This document shows, one piece after another, positions 59,418-64,000 of a stretch of DNA of 64,000 nt. The first letter of the stretch is position 1, and every line of letters starts with the position of its first letter. The notes under the pieces are model-generated. The model had not been told where the DNA came from and did no database searches. It saw only the letters and a list, made by a program, of their open reading frames with translations. The position numbers and the translations under genes were made by a program. Location of the stretch: the NCBI GenBank assembly GCA_964579825.1, contig CAZOHT010000003.1:62001-126000 (forward strand). Direction: 5' to 3'. This stretch comes from SPCO01 sp964579825. Its GTDB lineage: Bacteria > Chloroflexota > Limnocylindria > Limnocylindrales > CSP1-4.

Positions 59418-59719
59418 GACTCATCCGGCCAGTCGAACGGCTCGACCGCGCGCTCATCGGCGGCGACGCGGTCGGGATCGTCCGGCGGCGGGCTGGAGAG
59501 ATAGGCACGGTGGAGTTCAAGCATCCGGCCCGCGGTCGCCGGACTGACGTCGATGCCGTCGTCGCCGAGCACGGCCGACAGCCACACGGCTTCACGGGTC
59601 ATCTCGGCCTCGTCGATGTCGGATTCGCGGCGTCGCGAGTCGAGGACCACGAGCCAGACCAGCCCGGCTCCCACGACGAGCCCGACGATGAGCAGCCACC
59701 AGTTGAACTCGGCATTCAC
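59297..59719 (-). CDS. Small single-helix membrane protein
   Basis: 140 residues: one membrane helix (WWLLIVGLVVGAGLVWLVV) followed by a soluble domain (SDIDEAEMTREAVWLSAVLG, GIDVSPATAGRMLELHRAYL) and a low-complexity Pro/Ser/Asp tail. I do not recognise the family. TATACT (59733-59728, minus strand) lies 8 bases before the GTG at 59719, suggesting a leaderless mRNA. The frame continues into the anti-sigma gene on the other strand for 121 bases, all of it low-complexity tail; the true end may be earlier if a shorter version exists, but no stop intervenes. Confidence 0.65.
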   Translation of the reverse strand: MNAEFNWWLLIVGLVVGAGLVWLVVLDSRRRESDIDEAEMTREAVWLSAVLGDDGIDVSPATAGRMLELHRAYLSSPPPDDPDRVAADERAVEPFDWPDESQDRPTRTGSASGGDPAGASDTPNVAGPSSPAIASDSPTQ

Positions 59720-59785
59720 CGCCGCGAAGTATAGGGAGCGTGGCCCGAACGAGCCGAACTCGCCGGCCCGGCTACACTTCGGCGG

Positions 59786-60910
59786 ATGTTCGACTTCATC
59801 CCGAACCCCGTGCTGGTCCAGCTCGGGCCGATCACGATCGGGTGGTATGGCCTCGGCTACGCGATCGGCCTCGCCGCCACGTACATGGTCATCGTCCGAC
59901 TGGCGAAGCGGGCAGGCGAGCGAGCGGAGATCCTCGCCAACGGGATGATCATCGTCGCGATCGCCGCGCTCATCGGCGGGCGGGCCTACCACGTCATCGA
60001 CCAGTGGGCCCTCTACAAGGACGACCTGTCCAAGATCTTCCTGCCGCCGTACTCCGGGCTGGGCGTGTACGGCGGGATCGTCACCGGGACGATCGCCGCG
60101 TATCTCTACGCGCGCTACAAGGGCGTCCCGTTCCTCCGTTGGGCGGACTGCGTCGCACCGGGCCTGTTCGTGATGCAGGCCATCGCCCGGTGGGGGAACT
60201 TCTTCAACCAGGAACTGTACGGCTCACCGACGACCCTGCCGTGGGGCATCCCGATCGAGTGCCAGTACCGCGTCCAGGACCTGTCCTGCGCGGCGTACCC
60301 GTTCGATACGACCCGCTTCCACCCGCTGTTCCTGTACGAGTCGATCTCGGGCGTCCTCGGCGCGTTGACGCTCATCTGGATCGGCTACCACATGCGCAGG
60401 CGATTGCGCCCGGGCGATCTGCTCCTGCTCTTCTTCGTGTGGTACGGCATCGTCCGGTTCGCGCTGGAGACGCTGCGCCACGCCAACTGGACGTTCGAGG
60501 GGTACCCGGTCGCCCAGCTCGTGTCGCTCCTGTTCATCGTCCCGTCGCTCCTGATCCTGGCCTGGCGCCATCGGCCCGGCCACCCGGACGACGATCCTCC
60601 GACGTTCCCCGAGGTCGCGATCTGGGGTGCCCTCGGCAGACCGGTCGAGGCCGCGGCGGCCGCGGATGGCGGGTCGCTGGGCGCCGCACCCGAGACCGAT
60701 GGCGCGAGACGACCGGACGCCCCGACGGGCCCGGCCGAGNNNNNNNNNNNNNNNNNNNNNNNNNNNNNNNNNNNNNNNNNNNNNNNNNNNNNNNNNNNNN
60801 NNNNNNNNNNNNNNNNNNNNNNNNNNNNNNNNNNNNNNNCCGACGTCGCCGAGCCGGACGACGGCCTCGATGAGTCCGGCGATCCCGAACCGCCGGGCGT
60901 CGCCGGCTGA
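59786..60910 (+). CDS. lgt: Prolipoprotein diacylglyceryl transferase Lgt (C-terminal tail has a gap)
   Basis: Transfers diacylglycerol from phosphatidylglycerol to the lipobox Cys of prolipoproteins, the first maturation step. Seven helices; essential Lgt blocks GLGVYGGIVTG, ARWGNFFNQELYG (the signature with Arg and Asn) and HPLFLYESI are intact. The core is complete by about residue 265; the Asp/Pro/Ala-rich cytoplasmic tail is broken by 100 N (60740-60839). TACACT (59773-59778) lies 7 bases before the ATG. It serves lipoproteins such as EfeO in this window. It is followed at 2 bases by the acyltransferase. Confidence 0.93.
   Translation: MFDFIPNPVLVQLGPITIGWYGLGYAIGLAATYMVIVRLAKRAGERAEILANGMIIVAIAALIGGRAYHVIDQWALYKDDLSKIFLPPYSGLGVYGGIVTGTIAAYLYARYKGVPFLRWADCVAPGLFVMQAIARWGNFFNQELYGSPTTLPWGIPIECQYRVQDLSCAAYPFDTTRFHPLFLYESISGVLGALTLIWIGYHMRRRLRPGDLLLLFFVWYGIVRFALETLRHANWTFEGYPVAQLVSLLFIVPSLLILAWRHRPGHPDDDPPTFPEVAIWGALGRPVEAAAAADGGSLGAAPETDGARRPDAPTGPAEXXXXXXXXXXXXXXXXXXXXXXXXXXXXXXXXXXDVAEPDDGLDESGDPEPPGVAG
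60740..60839. other. Scaffold gap (100 N) in lgt tail
   Basis: Flanks share no overlap, so bases are probably missing. The region on both sides is low-complexity coding for a charged tail. The frame shown across N is not evidence of true length. Confidence 0.95.
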
Positions 60911-60912
60911 CC

Positions 60913-61794
60913 GTGGCGGATCCAGCCGGTCCGGACCCCACCCGACGCGTCGCCGAAGCCCGCACCTCGCCCGAAGCGTTGGCGGCCGCCCGGGGCGGTG
61001 TCCAGGAGGGGCTCGCCTGGCTGGGTCGTGAGCCGGAGTCGACGGCCAGCCTGTCGGTCAGGGGCCTCGCGATCGTGGCCCGCCTGGTCCTGTTCGGGGC
61101 GTTCCGATTCAAGGTCGCGACGAGCGGTCGGGAGCGGATCCCGACGGGCGGTGGCTACCTGCTCGTGGCGGCGATCCACCGTGGCTGGATGGACCCGTTC
61201 CTGATCATGCATGCCCTGCCGCTCGAGCCCCGTGTCTGGTTCCTGGGGAGTGGCCCGTCCGCCTTCAGCGCACGCTGGCGCGAGTGGCTGCTCCATCGGA
61301 TCGGCGGGATGCTGCCGGTCTGGCGGGGCGGCGTCGGCGTCGAGCAGCACGTCGAGTCGGCGAGGGCCGTGCTGCGCAACGGCGGCGTGTTCGTGCTCGT
61401 ACCCGAAGGCGGCGTGTCCGGCCCGCCGGATGCGCCGGCCACATTCCGCGTGGGCGCCGCCCTCATCGCCCTGCGGACGGGGGCACCGATCGTGCCGCTC
61501 GCCATGGCCGGGTCCGGCGAGCTCTACCTCGGCAAGCGGATGGCGAGCCGCGTCCTCGACCCGACGACGGCCCAGGCGCTGCTCGGCGACGCCTGGCCGG
61601 CGACCAGGCCGGAGGAGGGGAGTCGCGAGGAGCTCGCGCTGGCCCACGCGTTGACGGATCGCCTGACGGCCCTCTTCTCGCCGATCGTCCCGGAGTTGTA
61701 CGCGGGTACGGTGGATCCGCCCGACCGGCCTCGGCGGCTCAACGGCCTGACGTGGCTGCTGCTGGCTCGGCCGAAGGCGAAACGGAGCCGTTGA
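60913..61794 (+). CDS. Lysophospholipid acyltransferase (PlsC-like)
   Basis: 293 residues. The acyltransferase motif I H-x4-D is in IHRGWMDPF; motif III-like PEGGVSG (in place of EGTRS) near residue 165 and the APIVPLAM stretch follow. It esterifies a fatty acid to a lysophospholipid, probably at the membrane surface. A 60-residue N-terminal extension precedes the first hydrophobic part. GTG 60913 is 2 bases after the lgt stop and the two are one operon, linking phospholipid synthesis with lipoprotein maturation. Confidence 0.82.
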   Translation: MADPAGPDPTRRVAEARTSPEALAAARGGVQEGLAWLGREPESTASLSVRGLAIVARLVLFGAFRFKVATSGRERIPTGGGYLLVAAIHRGWMDPFLIMHALPLEPRVWFLGSGPSAFSARWREWLLHRIGGMLPVWRGGVGVEQHVESARAVLRNGGVFVLVPEGGVSGPPDAPATFRVGAALIALRTGAPIVPLAMAGSGELYLGKRMASRVLDPTTAQALLGDAWPATRPEEGSREELALAHALTDRLTALFSPIVPELYAGTVDPPDRPRRLNGLTWLLLARPKAKRSR

Positions 61795-61821
61795 GCCGGC
61801 GAGCCGCCGCGAGGCGCGGAC

Positions 61822-62757
61822 CTACAGACCGCTGTACGCGTGCAGACCGCTGAACCAGAGCGAGCCCGAGTACGTCACGAGGACCATCCCGAACCCGACC
61901 ACCAGCAGGAGGGCCGCCGGCCGTCCCGCCCAGGATCGCTGGTTGCGAGCGTGGAGATACACCGCGTAGACGAGCCACGTGACCAGCGCAGCGGTCTCCT
62001 TGGGGTCCCAGCCCCAGTAGCGAGACCAGGCGATCGATGCCCACCACGAGCCGAGGATGATCATCGTCGCGAAGATCGGGAAGCCGATGATGACCGCCCG
62101 GTAGGCGACCTCATCGAGCGTGCGATGCGACGGCAGCCAGCCGAAGCGGTCGTTCGGGCCCTGCGCGAGGTACGCGAGGCCGGCCGCGAAGCTCGTGGCG
62201 AAGATGCCGTAGGCCGCGACCGCCATGCCGACGTGGATCGTGAGCAGCGGGGCGTTCTGGAGGGCCGGGACGAGCGGCTTGATGTCCGACGGGAGGCTGG
62301 CGGCGTAGAGCAGCATCGCCAGCGCCACACCCGTCGGGATGAAGCCGATGGACCGGATCGCGTATCGACGCTGGAGGTACAGGTACCCGCCGATGATGCT
62401 GAACGCGAACGCGACCGTGAATTCGAACATGTTGCCCCACGGCCCACGCTCGACCACGATCGCCCGGGTCAGCATGGAGCCACCCAGCGCGATGAACGCC
62501 GCCAGCGACGACCCGATCGCCGCGCGCGACAGCGGACTGGGCGAGGCGGCCAGGCCAGGACCGGACCGTGCGGCGGTCGTCTGGCTCGACACGAACGAGC
62601 CGCTCACGGCTCCGGCGTAGGCCGGCCGCTGGGCCGGGGCGAACGACAGGGATCGTCGGCCGTTGGCGAGCATCACGGCGTGCCCGACGTGCGCGGCGAA
62701 CCCGAAGGCCACCAGCAGCACGCCCACGGAGAAGAGGTTCGACGAGAGTTCAGCCAT
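61822..62757 (-). CDS. ccsB: Cytochrome c biogenesis protein CcsB/ResC
   Basis: 311 residues, about eight helices. Haem-handling protein of the System II (Ccs) pathway: the Trp-rich WWD motif reads SWWASIAWSRYWGWDPKETA, and conserved haem-ligand His residues lie in HVGMAVAAYGIF and VGHAVML. It exports or presents haem to apocytochrome c with CcsA/ResB partner, which is not in this window. A Gly/Ser/Thr-rich insertion (SGSFVSSQTTAARSGPGLAA) occurs after helix 1. It lies 47 bases downstream of the zinc-ribbon gene on the same strand. Confidence 0.9.
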   Translation of the reverse strand: MAELSSNLFSVGVLLVAFGFAAHVGHAVMLANGRRSLSFAPAQRPAYAGAVSGSFVSSQTTAARSGPGLAASPSPLSRAAIGSSLAAFIALGGSMLTRAIVVERGPWGNMFEFTVAFAFSIIGGYLYLQRRYAIRSIGFIPTGVALAMLLYAASLPSDIKPLVPALQNAPLLTIHVGMAVAAYGIFATSFAAGLAYLAQGPNDRFGWLPSHRTLDEVAYRAVIIGFPIFATMIILGSWWASIAWSRYWGWDPKETAALVTWLVYAVYLHARNQRSWAGRPAALLLVVGFGMVLVTYSGSLWFSGLHAYSGL

Positions 62758-62804
62758 CCTGGCCCTGGAGACGCGCGGGATGGATCATCGGTTTCGCCGC
62801 GCGG

Positions 62805-63287
62805 TCAGGCCGCCGCGGCTCCCCCGGGCTTGGGACCGGGCGTGGCTCGGATGGCGACCGCTCGGGTCTTGACCTTGAGCACGAGCCCACAGTTCCCGCA
62901 GGTGTCCACCGCCGCGGCTCGGCCGACGCCGCACATCGGGCAGACGACGGCGAGGGCGTCCTGGCACGCCTCGCAGCGGAGCGACCCGGACGGGTAGACG
63001 GTCGCATCCCGACGGCAGAACGGCAGGCCAGGCGGGAAGACCGGCGCACCCTCGGCATCCAGCTCGGCCTTGCGCGGACCCTCCTCGAACGCCAGCTTCA
63101 CCCGTGGCTTGCGGACCTGGTACAGGAGCGAACCCAGGATGGTGAAGGTGAGGAACGGACCGACGACGCCGACGAAGATGAAGATCGGCAGCAGCCCGAT
63201 CAGCGCACCCCAGTCCGGGATGACGAACATGGTCGCCGTCTGGAGGGCCGAGTTCCAGAACTCGTTGAGCTGATCGACGATGGTCAC
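62805..63287 (-). CDS. Membrane protein with a triple-CxxC zinc-ribbon tail
   Basis: 160 residues. One or two N-terminal helices (WGALIGLLPIFIFVGVVGPF, FTILGSLLYQ) precede a soluble C-terminus with three CxxC-type pairs: RCEACQ, VCPMCG, TCGNCG. The arrangement suggests a zinc-binding (double ribbon) cytoplasmic domain on a membrane anchor. The GTG at 63287 lies 7 bases after TAGGAT (63300-63295, minus strand), which fixes the start and argues for leaderless transcription. It is close upstream of ccsB, so a role in cytochrome c maturation is possible but unproven. Confidence 0.72.
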   Translation of the reverse strand: MTIVDQLNEFWNSALQTATMFVIPDWGALIGLLPIFIFVGVVGPFLTFTILGSLLYQVRKPRVKLAFEEGPRKAELDAEGAPVFPPGLPFCRRDATVYPSGSLRCEACQDALAVVCPMCGVGRAAAVDTCGNCGLVLKVKTRAVAIRATPGPKPGGAAAA

Positions 63288-63333
63288 GGGCGAAATCCTA
63301 GCAGGCTGTCGGCCGCCCGGCGCTCGTCGGCGA

Positions 63334-63951
63334 TCAGCTCGTGGGTCGGTCGGTCGACGCTCCGGAGCCTTTCGGCGCCTTGCGCGGATTGCCGCGCTTG
63401 GTGGTGGCGCCACGACCCGTCTTCCAGCCGCTCCGGGTCTCGTCGTCGCCACCCTTGCCGGCGCTCCCGGCAGCCAGCCCCTGGTGGGGCGGGCGGGCGT
63501 TGCCGACCGACGTCGACGCCTTGCGGGACCGTCGGTCGAGACGCCCGATGAGCCACGCGCACCCGGCCGTGCGCGCCCCGCGGATCCTGAGGCCGTGGCG
63601 CAGGTCCCGGTCGTCGGTGACGACCAGCACGGCCGCGGACGCTTCGGCGCCCCCGAGCCGCCCGATCTCGTCCACGAGCGAGAGGATGACCTCGTCTCCG
63701 GTGCGCGCGCCGCTGTAGCGGACGACCAGGCCGGACGCGATGCGTTCGCCACGCAGGCCGCGCTCCACGGGACCGTCGAGGACCAGGTCGATCGCGACCG
63801 AAGCCGGCGCGACCCCCCGAAGCCGTCCGATGACCGATGCCGGCGGCGCAGCCCCGGCCGCAGACCCTCGGGTCAGGGCATGGAGCAGGTTCGACCCGTC
63901 CACGATGAGGCGGTCCGTGGCGTAGAGCGGGTCCTTCGGCTTGTCCGACAT
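63334..63951 (-). CDS. NYN-domain putative RNase (YacP-like)
   Basis: 205 residues. The NYN/PIN-type fold begins with LIVDGSNLLHAL (catalytic Asp), has SLVDEIGRLG and VVTDDRDLR (second Asp), matching YacP-like nucleases that cut rRNA or mRNA. A basic, low-complexity C-terminus (SGWKTGRGATTKRGNPRK) probably binds RNA. TACGAT (63963-63958, minus strand) is 6 bases before the ATG. It is upstream of the zinc-ribbon gene but that gene has its own promoter. Confidence 0.8.
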   Translation of the reverse strand: MSDKPKDPLYATDRLIVDGSNLLHALTRGSAAGAAPPASVIGRLRGVAPASVAIDLVLDGPVERGLRGERIASGLVVRYSGARTGDEVILSLVDEIGRLGGAEASAAVLVVTDDRDLRHGLRIRGARTAGCAWLIGRLDRRSRKASTSVGNARPPHQGLAAGSAGKGGDDETRSGWKTGRGATTKRGNPRKAPKGSGASTDRPTS

Positions 63952-63983
63952 GGGCCCATCGTACGCGTCGGACGACCCGCCGC

Positions 63984-64000
63984 TACGATCGGGGCATGTC
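63984..64000 (+). promoter_or_regulatory. Probable start of the next plus-strand gene
   Basis: TACGAT (63984-63989) is followed after 6 bases by an ATG at 63996, the same geometry as at the leaderless genes. Only five coding bases lie in the window, so the gene cannot be named. Confidence 0.4.

Noticed and set aside
1..64000. CRISPR arrays, tRNA or rRNA genes, insertion sequences, phage genes
   Set aside because: I saw no regularly spaced direct repeats with unique spacers, no cloverleaf with a recognisable T-loop, and no transposase or integrase. The holin-like domain is part of a cellular enzyme, not prophage evidence.

Overview
The window is a metagenome-style scaffold with three runs of exactly 100 N (23542-23641, 50145-50244, 60740-60839). 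It has high GC by eye, dense and strongly GC-biased coding, and no rRNA, tRNA, CRISPR or transposase that I can see. The gene content suggests a Gram-positive-like or monoderm-type aerobe: EfeUOB iron uptake, SufB-SufD-Rieske, Lgt, CcsB, a stand-alone RND permease without adaptor or outer-membrane partner, MMPL, DevS/NarL-type two-component genes and PLDc_N/SHOCT proteins. My best guess is Chloroflexota (Limnocylindria-like), with Actinomycetota as the alternative. This is inference; no marker-gene comparison was possible.

Layout. 1-1503: end of an ABC-2 type exporter. 1524-9507: a metal block. It has two FTR1 iron permeases (one fused to a lipoprotein-like cupredoxin), a CbiMNQO cobalt/nickel ECF transporter, a Fur-family regulator, and efeO-efeB. 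The two iron loci share a TCAAG-N4-CTTGA-type inverted repeat, and a different palindrome sits between cbiM and the Fur-family gene. 9551-18635: central metabolism (DUF427, FabI, HAD phosphatase, delta-1-pyrroline-5-carboxylate dehydrogenase, class III aminotransferase, a 12-TM oxidase-like protein, CatI/CatJ-like CoA transferase) plus a six-unit 16-bp tandem repeat. 18909-22796: signalling (tandem HD-GYP, USP, GAF histidine kinase and NarL regulator). 22829-26923: YceI, a second class III aminotransferase, LtrA and a small membrane protein. 26952-40559: transport and regulation (MMPL with TetR, PTE-like hydrolase, MFS, diguanylate cyclase, OsmC, CAP protein, YcaQ, MarR with RND). 40662-46250: an envelope/stress group (two SHOCT proteins, DUF6325, HdeD-like, a holin-domain/phosphodiesterase fusion, a phospholipase D-like enzyme). 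46380-51476: MFS fused to a cyclic-nucleotide domain, then sufB-sufD-Rieske. 51489-64000: penicillin acylase, acyltransferase-SGNH, OCD/mu-crystallin, cupin with ECF sigma and anti-sigma, Lgt, PlsC-like, CcsB, zinc-ribbon membrane protein and NYN-domain protein.

Two patterns run through the whole window. First, at least 19 transcription-unit-leading genes carry a TANNNT-type -10 hexamer only 6-8 nt before the start codon, which implies widespread leaderless transcription. This decides several starts. Second, the first N gap is artificial: the 55 bp on its two sides are identical, so the yceI gene is intact once the gap and one copy are collapsed. The other two gaps appear real and truncate sufD and lgt.
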